DNA of 64,000 nt from Dreissena polymorpha (taxonomy: Eukaryota; Mollusca; Bivalvia; Myida; Dreissenidae): contig NC_068358.1 of the NCBI RefSeq assembly GCF_020536995.1, positions 82,279,749 through 82,343,748 on the forward strand, given 5' to 3'. Each line of letters starts with the position of its first letter. The stretch's first letter is position 1. Positions 1 through 11,314 of this stretch are shown piece by piece. Both the position numbers and the translations under genes were made by a program. The notes beneath the pieces are model-generated. The model saw only the letters and a list, made by a program, of their open reading frames with translations, had not been told where the DNA came from and searched no databases.

Positions 1-1213
1 GAAAACATAAATATTTTGGCTTAAAAAGGAAATGTAAGAAAATTTAGAATGTAAGAGAAAATACGGTGGTTTTATGGTGTTTAAATCGATTAGAAATAGC
101 AAAACCTAAAGACATTATCTCAAGTGCGATTTTCAAAAGATTTTATATGAATGTACACACACGGTAAAACTAGTCTATTAAAATGAAATACCTTCATTGG
201 TTCTCATGTTTTTAATATTTATTAAACATAGGTATTTGTGAACACTTGTTGTTATATAATATTGAAATGTACACGCATACTGAACATAAAATCATTAGCA
301 TAACGGCTAAGTTGGTTTTTACTAAGATTGCAATAGTGTTTATTTTATTATTATGAATCTTATGAGGATAATTTTGAAAGTATGACACAGAGTATCTGAA
401 GAAGATATATACATAATCACATATGTTGTTGTTGTTGTTGTGGTTATTGTTTCAATATTTTTATGACTATCATACATTCAATGACGAATAGCTATTAATT
501 TGTCATACAAACACCATAATTATTATTGAATTGCGGAGATTAAACAAATCGATTCCCTAGTAACTGATATAACTGATACATTTTTTGAGCGACAATTTGA
601 AACTAAATCTAGTATTATTTAAATTTGATTATTTTAATTGCAGACTTTTTTTATTAACCCCAATTATTGTGTACGCAACGTTTCTTTTATTTAAATCGCT
701 GAGTACGAAGCATCAAGCTATTTTTTAATTAATTGACAGTGATCTTTAATGTATATCATAATATAAATTGAAATCAATCTTAATTAAAGCTTGAGCGGTT
801 GGTTTGTAATAAGTTTTGTGAATGTTGCTGTAGGATATGTATGCACAATAAATACTAACGCTCTGGCATATTGTGATGGTGATATGATTATATATTGCAC
901 AATGAATATGTGATGATGTTCTTGTGATAATATTGAGGCTATAATTAGTTTTTGAATTAAGCTAGCTAATTTCAAATAAGATACAAACACATCCCAATCC
1001 TAAAATTATCAGTAAGTTATAGTATTGTTTGCCTCTAGGCGCATAATTAATTGAAGGCCTAGTTTATCTGTTAATCCTCGCCCCATGTGGTGTCCCAGTG
1101 GGTACACTGATATTAATACACGATGTATTGGTCCACAATTAAATCTCTTATAAAAACATGTCTCTCAGGTGACTGAAAAATGGCTGTGTAGATACAACAA
1201 ATACTACTTCAAC
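1..1213. other. AT-rich stretch, no gene seen
   Basis: I see no coding exon with supporting splice sites, no RNA gene and no recognisable mobile element. A short GTT run lies near 424-441. The only open frame over 60 codons (784-990, minus) has AT-driven composition. Confidence 0.5.
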
Positions 1214-1299
1214 GGAGACTAAGATAACACATGTTACAATTAATTTGTCTTCCTTGCGTTCTTCTTATACGACAAACACTTCTAAAACAAAAAAGCAAA

Positions 1300-1790
1300 A
1301 AGCCGCTACTGCTACTGCTTCGGCTACTCTTACTGCTACTGCTACTGCTACTGCTGCCGCTGCCGCTGCCACTGCCACTGCCGCTGCCACTGCCGCTGCC
1401 ACTGCCGCTGCCGCTGCCACTGCCACTGCCGCTGCCACTGCCGCTGCCAGTGCTGCTGCTGCTGCTGCTACTGATAGTGCTACTGCTACTGCCACTGCTA
1501 CTGCCACTGCTACTGCCACTGCTACTGCCACTGCTACTGCCACTGCTACTGCCACTGCTACTGCCACTGCCACTGCCGCTGCCACTGCCGCTGCTGCTGT
1601 TGCTTCTGATAGTGCTACTGCTACTGCTGCTGCTGCTGCTTCTGCTGCTGTTGCTGCTGCTACTTCTACTGCTACTGCTAGTGCTACTGCTACTGCTACT
1701 GATTCTGCTACTGCTACTGCTGCTGCTTCTGCTACTGCTACTATTGATAATAATTCTCCTTCTACTTCTCTTTCTAATATTGCTAGCGAT
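1300..1790. repeat. Imperfect GCT/ACT/GCC trinucleotide-hexanucleotide microsatellite
   Basis: About 490 bases of GCTACT, GCCACT and GCTGCC units. Because the period is a multiple of three with few stop codons, three long frames stay open across it: Leu/Pro and Ala/Thr on the plus strand and Ala/Val on the minus strand. That is expected of such an array and is not evidence of a gene. Confidence 0.9.
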
Positions 1791-1858
1791 GCTTCATAAT
1801 TTATTTTTAAATGTATCATTTTGTTAAAACAGGAAAGAACTGTTATATATATTTTCTT

Positions 1859-2240
1859 TAAGGGATCTTTTCACGCTTTGGTAAATTGACAAAATTGAAA
1901 AAAGTTGTTTCAGATTCGTAAGTTTTCGTTTTAGTTATGATATTTGTGAGGAAACAGTAATACTGAACATTAACCATGCTCTAATATAGCCATTATATGC
2001 ATCATTTGACGATTTTAAAACCTAAAAATTATAAAGCGTTGCAACGCGAAACGATTGAATAATTTGGAGAGTTCTGTTTTTGTCGTTAAATTTTGTGAAA
2101 CTACGAAGATTGCTTATATAAGGTATAAAATACGTCGAGAATGTGTACTCGGCGGAATAGCTCAGTAGGCATAATCGTTTATACTACAGGACTCTGCCAG
2201 GACTCCAGGGGTCACTGGTTCGAACCCTGCTCCGGGCAAT
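1859..2240 (+). repeat. tRNA-like interspersed repeat, copy 1
   Basis: A roughly 290-base segment starting AGGGATCTTTTCACGCTTTG is followed by a tRNA-like part at about 2150-2238. That part has an A box (TAGCTCAGTAGG) and a B box (GGTTCGAACCC). A TATA-like TTATATAAGGTATAAAATA lies just upstream. The whole unit recurs at 29540-29919 with high identity, and similarity stops right after the tRNA-like part. An 18-base T run follows here. Class II tRNA shape (long variable arm, Leu/Ser-like) is an inference from the spacing of the two boxes. It is a repeat rather than a functional tRNA gene. Confidence 0.75.
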
Positions 2241-2735
2241 GTACATTTCCTTTTTTTTTTTTTTTTTTCTTGATTTTTTACTGGAGCTTTTATGATCCAA
2301 TGTTTACATTTATCAATATAAAGCATTTAATGAATAAGTTAAAAAAAATGCCAAAATCTGTGAAAAGGCCCCTTTAAAGGTGTAAAGAATCTAAACTTTT
2401 CTGCGATTAAAGTTTTATTTAACTGGATTAGTATAGGCCACATAACAGACGCTATTGTACTGATTTGTACTAAACAACATTTTGTCATAATCAACAGTTT
2501 TAACACGCCGCAGTTTCCTTGGAAGTTGACCTTTGATTGGAGTTATGTATAAAACATTAACAAGGTATTTGTTGACAGTTTGTCCTGTCACAATTATATA
2601 TTAGTTGAGCCAAACGTGTGATAAAGATCCCTTTTGGGGTGGCGATAAATACTATTTATATTGTTCAACAGTGGGAGACTGAGAAAACATATGTTACAAT
2701 TAATTTGTCTACTTTGCCTGCTTCTTCTTTATATA

Positions 2736-3480
2736 TTTTTCTTGCTAATCGTTTAAGTTTAGTTTTAGTTAAGTAGGTATATCAATTTACATTTTTTGAT
2801 ATATATTTATTTGGATAGTAATAGTATGTTTTATTTGACTTGACATCATTGAACCGGTTTATTCATTGATAAGATCGGGATCTCCACAGGTGTTTAATCT
2901 CGATTGTTAGGTGGGGAGAAGGGTCCGAATGATAATGTTGTCGTCGGCTTACGAATCACATTTCACAAGTTTTAGACAAATATGCATACGTTATAAACCT
3001 AATTTAAGTATTACATAGATAATAACTTATCTTTATTTTGATGAACTACGTTTAAGGTATAAAACTATAATTATCTATGTGTTGTGTGCCGCATACATAC
3101 CATCTTGCTTTTTTAAATTTGATCACAACGGTCCGAAGTCATAAACATTCATTATGCATGGTTTCTAAAGCACAGTGTATACTAACTAACCTATGTTTAT
3201 TGTTGTTTGCTAGGGTTATTATTATTATGTTTTATTTTTTTTATTTTGGGGGGTGGGGGAGTGGGAGGGCTTTTATAGAAGATTTCAACTAGTCCTTCAA
3301 TTAACGAAAAAAAAATATTGGTATAGGAAATATAAAAAAGTAATAGACAGCTTCATTCATGCTGTTCTATTATGGTGTTTTAACGCATATAATTATGTAT
3401 GGTTGATGAAGCACATTGTATGCTACCGATGTTTATTGTTGTTTGATGATGATGTTAAGTTGGTGTTGCTGTTGTTGTTA
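2736..3480. repeat. AT-rich spacer with a local direct duplication
   Basis: Segments near 3150-3225 and 3390-3450 resemble each other: both have ATTATG-ATGGTT, then AAGCACA-TGTAT, then ATGTTTATTGTTGTTTG. This looks like an old local duplication. Nothing else is recognised here; the short open frames show no family features. Confidence 0.4.
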
Positions 3481-3544
3481 ATGATGATGAGGAGGAGGAG
3501 GAGGAGGAGGAAGAAGAAGAAGAAGAAGAAGAAGAAGAAGATGA

Positions 3545-3575
<31 letters not shown>

Positions 3576-3605
3576 AGTAGTGACGACGACGACGATGATG
3601 ATGAT
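3481..3605. repeat. GAT/GAG/AAG/GTG trinucleotide microsatellite
   Basis: Consecutive blocks of GAG, AAG, GAT, GTG and GAC units. Open frames across it (Met/Arg/Lys/Val runs on plus, Ile/Phe/Leu runs on minus) are composition artefacts. Confidence 0.9.
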
Positions 3606-3659
3606 TTTGATCATGATAATGAGATTTGAATTAAATTAATGCGCAAAGATTTTTCTTTT

Positions 3660-3695
3660 TAGCGGCCAAATGCAGATATCTGCGCTCGGCCGCTG
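3660..3695. other. Interrupted palindrome AGCGGCC...GGCCGCT around GCAGATATCTGC
   Basis: An outer inverted repeat AGCGGCC/GGCCGCT encloses a perfect 12-base palindrome, GCAGATATCTGC, directly after the microsatellite. It could form a cruciform. I do not recognise a function. Confidence 0.6.
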
Positions 3696-5702
3696 TAAGT
3701 GTTATGTAATATTTGCAATCTACATAGGAGTCAATAGCAGATACCAAGCACCATATGCTTATGAGAAACAAAAGCAAAATATTGGCAATCGCTGAAATCT
3801 CGAATATGACTTAATCATTTTATTAAATGAAAACCGGTAACTATTTTAAACGGTTATTATATTGCAACAACTTAGCGGTGTTTATCCAAAAGACCATTGT
3901 TATAATTACAGGGACGTCAATAGGCCAAACTATTCAGGAAATATGATTTGAGTCGTCAAGGATAGATTTTGAGATCAATGTACGTCCGATGAGATTTAAA
4001 GGGAGTTGGAGGCGTAGGGACAGATTCGTTCGAGTACGCGATCATTTGAGAACAAATTATGTTGAAGCTTTATCGGAATTCCGGAAATTTGCGATCGGTA
4101 CCGATTTTTCCTGGTTCTTTTTTATTGATTCTGATAAGTTAGCGGCCGGCACGGACATGAATATTAACTGACGAAAACCTCATCGCTACTTTCCGAAAAT
4201 CTTCGACATGTTGCAAATATCCGTAATATTCCGCATTGTACTCACCAGAAATTGCAACTAGAAAGACTACAATAAATCAGTTAGCTACGGCTCGGGCGGG
4301 GATTTACCTTTTATCCCTGTAAGGGACCTAATGCCCCAGACTACCGGCTATTTTTTTCCGGAATTCGAACTTGATACACTTGATATCCCTGAATTAAATA
4401 TTTATATCCGCAATTTTGATCTCTAGAGTGCTGACTGTTAGTATTGTATTTGACTGGAATGACTGTCGATTATGTGTTTTTAAGATTAAAACAAGCTTAC
4501 GAAGAACTTTGTGTTTGCTTTTTTGTACGCTTTCTTTTTAAAAATGTATTGTCCGCCACGGACGCAACAATTGACCAAATGTACCAGATTGTGGTCTCTT
4601 TAAAGTGCTATGTTTTTACTGCCGTGATATCTTTAACAAACTACACATTATTGATCGTGGACGTTTTATACTCGTATTGAATTTGTTTCCCCAAAATATG
4701 CTCTTCTATTAGTAGATGTTTAGGTGACGATGTTCTAATTATAGATCTTACACGGCCAAGAAACACTAGATAGGTCTTTGCAAAGAGAGCTGTTGGATAT
4801 CGTGAATGCGTTCAATGTGGCCTGTTTATTTCAGAAAGCTATGTGCAATGTTTTATGGGGATTTCTATCAAATTGCCAATTGCAAAATTTGATTTAATTC
4901 ATTCGGACCTACAAGCGGGAAACTTCTTCATTAAAATTCAATGGGCTTTTAAGAAGTTCGTTGAAAGGCCAAACTTGACGTTAAACAGCAACGCCGAAAA
5001 AATTGCTACTCAGTCTTATTTATCACTTGTTTTGTAAGATTTACCAGTAGACGTTCTTCAGTGAAATTAAGCAAACACACAGTGCCGACAAATATGGAAG
5101 GGTATTTAGGTAAAAATTACATCCTTCTTTGTGACTGTGTCATGATTCTTGATGGTACTTTCAATTAGTATGTAGACACCTTTTCATGCTTGATGACACT
5201 TACATCTTGCCTGATGTCCAATGTCTATTTACATTCTGCTTAATGGTATCATGCATGTGTACAGATGCAACATTCTTGTTCGTTAATTGCATGCTGCATA
5301 TGTGTATGTTGGTTTGTGCAGAGAGACTTGTGCAATAGGCGCAGTGCATAATGAAATCAAATATTAATGCGTTTAATAAATTAACGCGATGGTAAGATGT
5401 GAGTTTCACCCAAGCACAAAGCAACATACTATCATGCATGATACAATGATGTCAATTGACAGTCATTCCGAAATGCTACGGAGGACTACGGAAATTTACG
5501 GCGTATAACGGAAATTTTATGTTATAGGAGAAGTTGCGCACCTTTGTAAGATATTTGCTACTGAACCGAAATTAACCGCGTGTTTGTAGACTTAACTTTT
5601 TTTTGGTTAATGACTAACCATAATTTTTGTACAGTAATTTACCTTCAATAACCAAAGAAAGTCTATGGATATATTTCAATATATGCTACTAATGCATGTA
5701 TG
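3696..5702. other. No gene recognised
   Basis: About 2 kb of AT-rich DNA. Several frames of 60-80 codons exist (for example 3989-4171, 4444-4680 and 4843-5037, all plus) but none shows a domain, and their codon content does not stand out. I see nothing else to report. Confidence 0.45.
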
Positions 5703-5719
5703 CAGAGCTCCAGATAAGA
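5703..5719. repeat. Single terminal inverted-repeat end of a DNA element
   Basis: CAGAGCTCCAGATAAG here is identical to the first 16 bases of the 867-bp inverted-repeat element at 50553-51419. I could not find the matching right end nearby, so this is probably a truncated or diverged family member running rightwards from 5703. Confidence 0.5.
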
Positions 5720-6736
5720 CGCTTAACGTCGTAAAAAATTGAATTAAATTTAGTAAAAAAGTAGACTTAAATTCTGTGCGTACGGTTACACATTGGAAAA
5801 ATAAAATAAGAATTCAAAATGTGTGATCATGCGTAAAACTCAATATCAATGCATATAATGTAAACATTTTATCAATGAGTTCCCACTCGTCTAGGCCCTC
5901 ATTACAATTATGAAATCAACAGCACTTTAACGTTATTATGAATAACAGACCATCTTTACAACAGTCGAAAAGCCGAACGTTTTCCATTATCTGGTCCTTT
6001 TATCGCAAAAAGTCTGCTGTAACCCGGCAATTGTCATTAGCTCTTCTTAGACTATAAACCTAAATGCGGATGTGCCAAAAATTATATTTACCTGAAAAAA
6101 AAGAATTAATAATAGACTTTAAGGCTGGATTATTATAGAGTGTAAACCAAGATTTTGCTGAAAAAGTTATCTGGAACTTTGCATGTATGTTGAGAGGAAA
6201 TCGATTACATAATTTCAAATTTACTAGAGTACTTTTATATTGCACCTCATAAAATGCTTTAAAACTATAATATTGAAGTGCACATATAAACTTTATTATA
6301 GATGGGTAGGTATTTCGTGTCAATCTCTTTCACATATGAAAGAGCTGTTGGTCATGCTGCTTTAAGTACATATAGATGCATGACACAATTTAGATTAAGC
6401 AAAATAAAACACTAGGTATTTGCCAAGAGTCAAATATATACGAGCAGTAAGAGCGTAATCGTGCACAGCGAGACTTACTCATGTAGAATTGAAACTCTTA
6501 TTGCTTTCTTTCGAAATAATTTCATGTGTCCGATCTAATATGCAATATGACCGGTGTTTTTTTTTGCGGATTAATGTTCCGTTTTAGATCCATAATTAAC
6601 GAATGCCTCAATATTTTCAAAAATTAACACCGGAATAATGTTCACCGACATTTTTTCATACAGATTGGATATAAATATTATAGAGCTTAACAAAAAATAC
6701 ATTAAGCCCTGTTCTCCCGGCACACGTGCTGGACAC
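5720..6736. other. No gene recognised
   Basis: AT-rich, with no supported coding exon. A minus-strand frame at 6060-6323 has no recognisable family features. Part of it may belong to the DNA element whose end lies at 5703. Confidence 0.4.
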
Positions 6737-7108
6737 ACAGGTGGTTAGCGTGTGGCTATGATAATAATTAGTGAAAACATCTTTTTGAATGATAAATAAT
6801 CATATTAAAACGAAAAATCAAATTTTCTATATAAAAAAAAATCACTACCGTTTTATATATAACAAGGTATCCAACTCGAAATCATCCGAAAACGGGGTGC
6901 ATCGTTTTGAGCAGCCATTACTAAATTAATTTTGCAGCGATTTTCATGACCCGGTCTTATTCAACGCAGAAATGAATTTCCTTTTAGGAAATGTATATAT
7001 ATTGTTATATTTCTACACATGCTGGGTCAAATTTTAAGAAATAAAGCTATACATAATTCGCTTGACCCAGTTGTTATCGATCAGACCGTATTTATGAATG
7101 AAATCTCC
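6737..7108. repeat. Left arm of an inverted-repeat pair
   Basis: This 370-base segment, from ACAGGTGGTTAGCGTGTGGC to a GATCAGAC-GTATT-ATGA-TGAAATCT end, is matched at roughly 80% identity by the reverse complement of 13745-14112. Both contain AACAAGGTATCCAACTCGAA and a TGGGTCAA...TGACCCAG motif pair. The two arms are about 6.6 kb apart and enclose the intact LINE. They may be two inversely oriented copies of one element or the arms of a foldback unit. Confidence 0.8.
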
Positions 7109-7232
7109 AGTTGTAAAGACACAACTCCGCATTGGAGCAATGAAATCACTCTTGTGTTTAAAATGTCAGTTGGTTGAAATGTATGTAAACAAAGGTTTGA
7201 AAATGCGCTGGACAGTTAGTTTTGATGCATAA
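7109..7232. other. Short spacer between inverted-repeat arm and LINE 3' end
   Basis: Non-coding. It ends in TTGATGCATAATTC directly before the T run that marks the poly(A) tail of the minus-strand LINE, so its last bases would be one copy of the target site. CATAATTCT recurs at 13640-13648, too short to prove a duplication. Confidence 0.4.
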
Positions 7233-10200
7233 TTCTTTTTTTTTTTTTTTATTCAATATCATACATACAATGTAAACATGTATATGAGCATACAACACAG
7301 TGATTGTACAAAGCAATAAAGTTCAGACATGTTATACAAGATATGCTAATATATATATATATTTTTTTTAGAGAGAAAAGAAAAGAACAACAGAGAAATA
7401 GTTATGAACAATGATGAGTTGTATAAATTCTGAAGAAAGCATACTGGACTTGTGTGTTTTGTTGTATATTCACAATGATCTTGTCCGATTGAGAAAAAAA
7501 TAAATAAAAAATAAACAAAACTATTTTAGAGGGATAAATTAACATTAGAGTGAAATGTATATTAGTGGACAAAACATTATGAGAATTTAATCCGATTCCA
7601 TTTTTGTTCAAAGATTTGTAATGTGTCATTACTGAGGGCTATTTCTTTCTCAATCTGGATTTTTAGTTTAAGACTATGGACAAAACAATTAAAATTTGGT
7701 ACTTGTTTTTTGTACTTCATGTTTAAGATAAAATATTTCATCAATATAACCATAAAATTTACAATATTATTACAGTCTATTGATTTCAATGAGTTAATTC
7801 CGAAACTTACATCTAAGAAAGATAGTTTAATGTTTAGTTGATGTTGTTCAAGAAAAGATATTAATTGATTCCAAATAGGCTGGATGTGTTTGCACTCCCA
7901 AAAAAGATGTTCTATAGTTTCAATGTGTTCACTGCAGAAGTCACACAGATTTGAGTTAGATAATTTGCATTTATAGAGATATTTATTTGTAGCTATAATT
8001 CTATGGATGTATTTATATTGAAAATTTCTCAGTGTGCTTTCAATTGTTGCTTTATATGGCATGGTAAATATGTGTTTCCAATTTAGTTCATTTTCTCCAA
8101 AAAGGACTTGCCATTTATTTTTGATTTTGGAGTTTTCTGTAGGGTTTTTAATTTGTAGTGTGTAAAATATTTTATTTGTTATGTTTTTTCTTCCAAGTAT
8201 GTTTTCTACAAATGTTGTTTGAGTACATGGTGTATTATTTGTATTGATTTCAGATTTAATATGTATGGGTATGCTTTTGGTTAGTGTGTAGTACTTCAGA
8301 AAATTATTTGAAGGTATTCCGTATATGTAGCATATATTATCAAAAGAGTAGAAATCCTTAATTCTGTAGTCATATAGTTGGTCGACATATTTAATGCTTC
8401 GTTCAAACCAGTCTTTATAGAAAAACGTCTTATTGTTTGACGTTATGTCTTTATTATTCCATATTATTGTTTTACTGCTGGTTTGGGTTTCTAAATTATG
8501 AGTGACATCACTCCACGCTGATAGAACATCAGACAGAAATATGTTTTCGTTTGCAATTTCATGTAAGATAGTATTGCTGATGTTACATTCAAAGAGTAAG
8601 GAGTCACCATATTTTTTTAGGATTTTCTGGTAGAATAATTTCCATTTACTCGTATTGGTACTATCTAGGTATCTTTTAACCCAGCTGCATTTGATTGCAT
8701 TCAAGAATGAGTCAATGTTCGTTAATTGGATACCTCCATTTTCTACAGATTGAATTAGCTGAGTTCTTTTTATTTTATCAGGTTTACCGTCCCATATGAA
8801 ATTAAATATTGCAGATTTTATATCGTTAATAACATCAATTGGTGGATTTGGGAGAACTGTAAATACATATATTAACTTAGGAAGTGCAAACGTTTTCAAT
8901 ACTGTGTTTTTTCCAATAAGTGTAAGTTTACGATGATGCCATGATTTTAAGCAGTTTTTAAAATTCTGTAATTTAGGTAGTATGTTTTTTAGAACTGTAT
9001 CCTTTTCATTATTTGTGAAAGTAATTCCTAACGTTGTGGCTTCATCGGATGTCCAATTAAATTTCATTTCTTTATTATATTGAACATTACTTTGTTTTAA
9101 TTTACCTACTCGTAGCACAGTACATTTACTTTTGTTTAGTTTAAGACCCGATGTCATTCCGTAAAGGGTTAGCGACTCTATAAGGTTATGGAAAGAATCG
9201 TAATTGTCATTTAAAAAATAAGTTGCATCGTCAGCAAATAGGGATTGTTTGATTTCTTCGTCAGGTTCTAGTGATATGCCTTTTATGTGTTTATTTGATT
9301 GGATGTGATGTGATAGATACTCGATGCAAATAATAAATAGGGATGATGAGAGTGGACATCCTTGTCGAACCCCTCGTTCGATGTTAAAACTGTTTGAAAA
9401 GAAGCCATTGTTAATGATTATACTGTTAATATCGGTATAGAATAGTTTGACCCATTGAATGAGACTTTCACCAAAGTTCATATTTTCTAAGCAAGAGAAC
9501 ATAAATGAATGATCAAGCGAATCGAATGCCTTTTCAAAGTCTGCAAAGAATATTAGACCAGGATTATTTGAATTGTTGAAATAGTTTATGCATTCTTGGA
9601 TAAGACGAACGTTTTCACCAATGTAACGTCCTTTTATGAAACCAGATTGAGATTTTGAAATGATTGATGGTAATATTTTTTTTATTCTGTTTGCTATACT
9701 TTTAGTTGCAATTTTATAATCATTGTTAAGTAAACTTATCGGGCGCCAGTTTGATAATGATTCTAAGTTTTTTCCAGGTTTTGGAATAAGTGATATAATA
9801 CCTTGTTTTTGTAGCGTAGTTAAGTTTTCGTTGTTAAATGAATAGTTAAGTGAATTAATTAGATGTGTTTTTATATCATTCCAGAATATTTTATAAAATT
9901 CGATTGTGATGCCATCAGATCCTGGGCTTTTGTTATTTTGCATTTCTTTTAGGGCTAATCCACATTCATATTCATTAAGCAATCCGTCGCACAGTTGTTT
10001 TTCCTCCTGGTTTAAAGCGTGGTGTGTATTTTTAAAAAGGGTGTTATTTTCAACATTTTTTCTTTTATAGAGGGTTTCGAAAAATAAACGTTGTTCTTCT
10101 AGTATTTGAGTTCTGTTTGTTATATCTTTGCCATTGACTACTAATTTGTGTACAGTTTTTTGTTCACTTCTACGTTTTTCAATGTTTGCGAAATATTTTG

Positions 10201-11314
10201 TATTTTTTTCATTGTGTTCAACATGCTGTGCACGCGCTCTTAGTATTATTCCATTGAGATGTGTATGATAGATTCCATCTAATATTTGTTTTTTTAATGT
10301 TATTTCATTTTCAATGTCGGTGGTATCATTTGTGTTTGTTTGATGCAATTGTTTTTCAAGTGTTTCAATGGTTTTGATGGTGTCCGTTTCAAGTTTGTGT
10401 GTTTCTTTTTGTTTAAAAGATGTGTATCTAATTGTTGTGTTACGTATATTTCCTTTAATTACTTCCCATAAGGTGTTTGGGTTTGCATCTTTATTATTTT
10501 GAACTGTATTTAATATTTCCTGTTTTATTTGTGTTTGATATTGTGTATCTAATAAAATGCTGTTGTTAATTTTAAAGTATCCTGGGCCTCTTTCAGGTTG
10601 TATATTGTGGAGTTTAAGTTCAACTATAGAGTGGTCAGTCATAAATCCTGGTTTTATGTTACATGTGTCAATAATGTTGCAAAGAGATTCAGATATTAAA
10701 AAATAGTCTAATCTACAAAATATTGTTGGTTTTGTGTTTGAGTGCCAGGTGAATTTGCTTTCGTTTGGGTATACTGTACGCCAGATATCTATCATATTGT
10801 AGGTTACAATTATGTTATTTAAAATGTTTCTATTTTTAGTATGAGTATAAAGGTTTCCATTCTTTTTATCCAATAAAGGGTTCAGGACAGTATTGAAATC
10901 ACCACCGATTATAATATTTTTATCTTGGTTATTAATTATAAAGGATTGTAATGTTTCGTAAAATGTGGAATCGTCTATGTTAGGGCCGTAGACGTTGATT
11001 AGTGTTATTTGTGTTTCGTGTATTTTGATATCTATACTTGCTTGTCTACCAATTATTATTTCCTTAAAGTTATCGACTGTGACCCCTATATTATTTTTTA
11101 TCAGAAAGGCAATGCCTTGTTTATTAGTATGTTCTCCACTGAGATAGATTTCTCCGTCCCATTCATCTTTTAAGGTTTGTGCTAAAGTAGGTGTCCAATG
11201 ACATTCTTGTAAAAGGCATATACTATATTTTTTTTCGTCTAACCATTTGAAGATTTTTATTCGTTTGTCTTTATTGTTTAATCCTTTAACATTTAAAGTA
11301 CATAATTTAATCAT
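7233..11314 (-). mobile_element. L1/Tx1-type LINE, coding-intact ORF2, ORF1 not found
   Basis: A non-LTR retrotransposon on the minus strand. A T run at 7233-7249 is its poly(A) tail, about 330 bases of 3' UTR follow, and then a single uninterrupted ORF2 up to 11314. UTR length and protein layout match the second LINE of this window (41800-48818). The 5' boundary is uncertain: no ORF1-like coiled-coil protein is seen between 11315 and 13700, so the copy is either 5'-truncated near the start of ORF2 or carries an unusual leader. The uninterrupted ORF suggests a young insertion. Confidence 0.85.
7577..11314 (-). CDS. LINE ORF2 protein: APE endonuclease, reverse transcriptase, C-terminal zinc knuckle (1245 aa)
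   Basis: The ORF2 protein of a non-LTR retrotransposon nicks target DNA and primes reverse transcription of its own RNA there. The N-terminal apurinic-like endonuclease shows LNVKGLNN with Asn8, LQEC with Glu37, the YGPN and GGDFN motifs, and MTDHSIV with the catalytic Asp-His pair. The reverse transcriptase follows: LIPKPGK, NWRPISLLNNDYK, SGFIKGRYIGENV, FADFEKAFDSLDH, RGVRQGCPLSSSLF, and the catalytic FADD at residues 693-696. The variant FADD is common in the L1/Tx1 group. Near the C-terminus CDFC...HLFWEC (residues about 1124-1141) is a zf-RVT zinc knuckle. Length and domain order are normal for the family, with no interruption. The start is the first ATG, eight residues before the essential asparagine. 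All catalytic residues I can check are present, so the protein may be active. Confidence 0.93.
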   Translation of the reverse strand: MIKLCTLNVKGLNNKDKRIKIFKWLDEKKYSICLLQECHWTPTLAQTLKDEWDGEIYLSGEHTNKQGIAFLIKNNIGVTVDNFKEIIIGRQASIDIKIHETQITLINVYGPNIDDSTFYETLQSFIINNQDKNIIIGGDFNTVLNPLLDKKNGNLYTHTKNRNILNNIIVTYNMIDIWRTVYPNESKFTWHSNTKPTIFCRLDYFLISESLCNIIDTCNIKPGFMTDHSIVELKLHNIQPERGPGYFKINNSILLDTQYQTQIKQEILNTVQNNKDANPNTLWEVIKGNIRNTTIRYTSFKQKETHKLETDTIKTIETLEKQLHQTNTNDTTDIENEITLKKQILDGIYHTHLNGIILRARAQHVEHNEKNTKYFANIEKRRSEQKTVHKLVVNGKDITNRTQILEEQRLFFETLYKRKNVENNTLFKNTHHALNQEEKQLCDGLLNEYECGLALKEMQNNKSPGSDGITIEFYKIFWNDIKTHLINSLNYSFNNENLTTLQKQGIISLIPKPGKNLESLSNWRPISLLNNDYKIATKSIANRIKKILPSIISKSQSGFIKGRYIGENVRLIQECINYFNNSNNPGLIFFADFEKAFDSLDHSFMFSCLENMNFGESLIQWVKLFYTDINSIIINNGFFSNSFNIERGVRQGCPLSSSLFIICIEYLSHHIQSNKHIKGISLEPDEEIKQSLFADDATYFLNDNYDSFHNLIESLTLYGMTSGLKLNKSKCTVLRVGKLKQSNVQYNKEMKFNWTSDEATTLGITFTNNEKDTVLKNILPKLQNFKNCLKSWHHRKLTLIGKNTVLKTFALPKLIYVFTVLPNPPIDVINDIKSAIFNFIWDGKPDKIKRTQLIQSVENGGIQLTNIDSFLNAIKCSWVKRYLDSTNTSKWKLFYQKILKKYGDSLLFECNISNTILHEIANENIFLSDVLSAWSDVTHNLETQTSSKTIIWNNKDITSNNKTFFYKDWFERSIKYVDQLYDYRIKDFYSFDNICYIYGIPSNNFLKYYTLTKSIPIHIKSEINTNNTPCTQTTFVENILGRKNITNKIFYTLQIKNPTENSKIKNKWQVLFGENELNWKHIFTMPYKATIESTLRNFQYKYIHRIIATNKYLYKCKLSNSNLCDFCSEHIETIEHLFWECKHIQPIWNQLISFLEQHQLNIKLSFLDVSFGINSLKSIDCNNIVNFMVILMKYFILNMKYKKQVPNFNCFVHSLKLKIQIEKEIALSNDTLQIFEQKWNRIKFS

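Larger units (their letters stand above)
1214..2735. repeat. Pair of direct repeats, about 55 bp, flanking a microsatellite and a tRNA-like repeat
   Basis: Bases 1214-1268 and 2671-2735 share a closely matching segment that begins GAGACT and contains ATGTTACAATTAATTTGTCT (one mismatch or so in the second copy). Between them lie the GCTACT-type array and the first tRNA-like repeat. The arrangement suggests local duplication before the microsatellite expanded, or duplication of the surrounding unit. Confidence 0.55.

Noticed and set aside
1231-1827. Long open frames of Leu/Pro, Ala/Thr and Ala/Val
   Set aside because: They arise from the trinucleotide array in several frames and on both strands at once, with no flanking coding signal.
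2150-2238. Functional tRNA gene
   Set aside because: The tRNA-like part is embedded in a repeated 380-bp unit, the anticodon arm is degenerate and copies differ; better explained as a tRNA-derived repeat.
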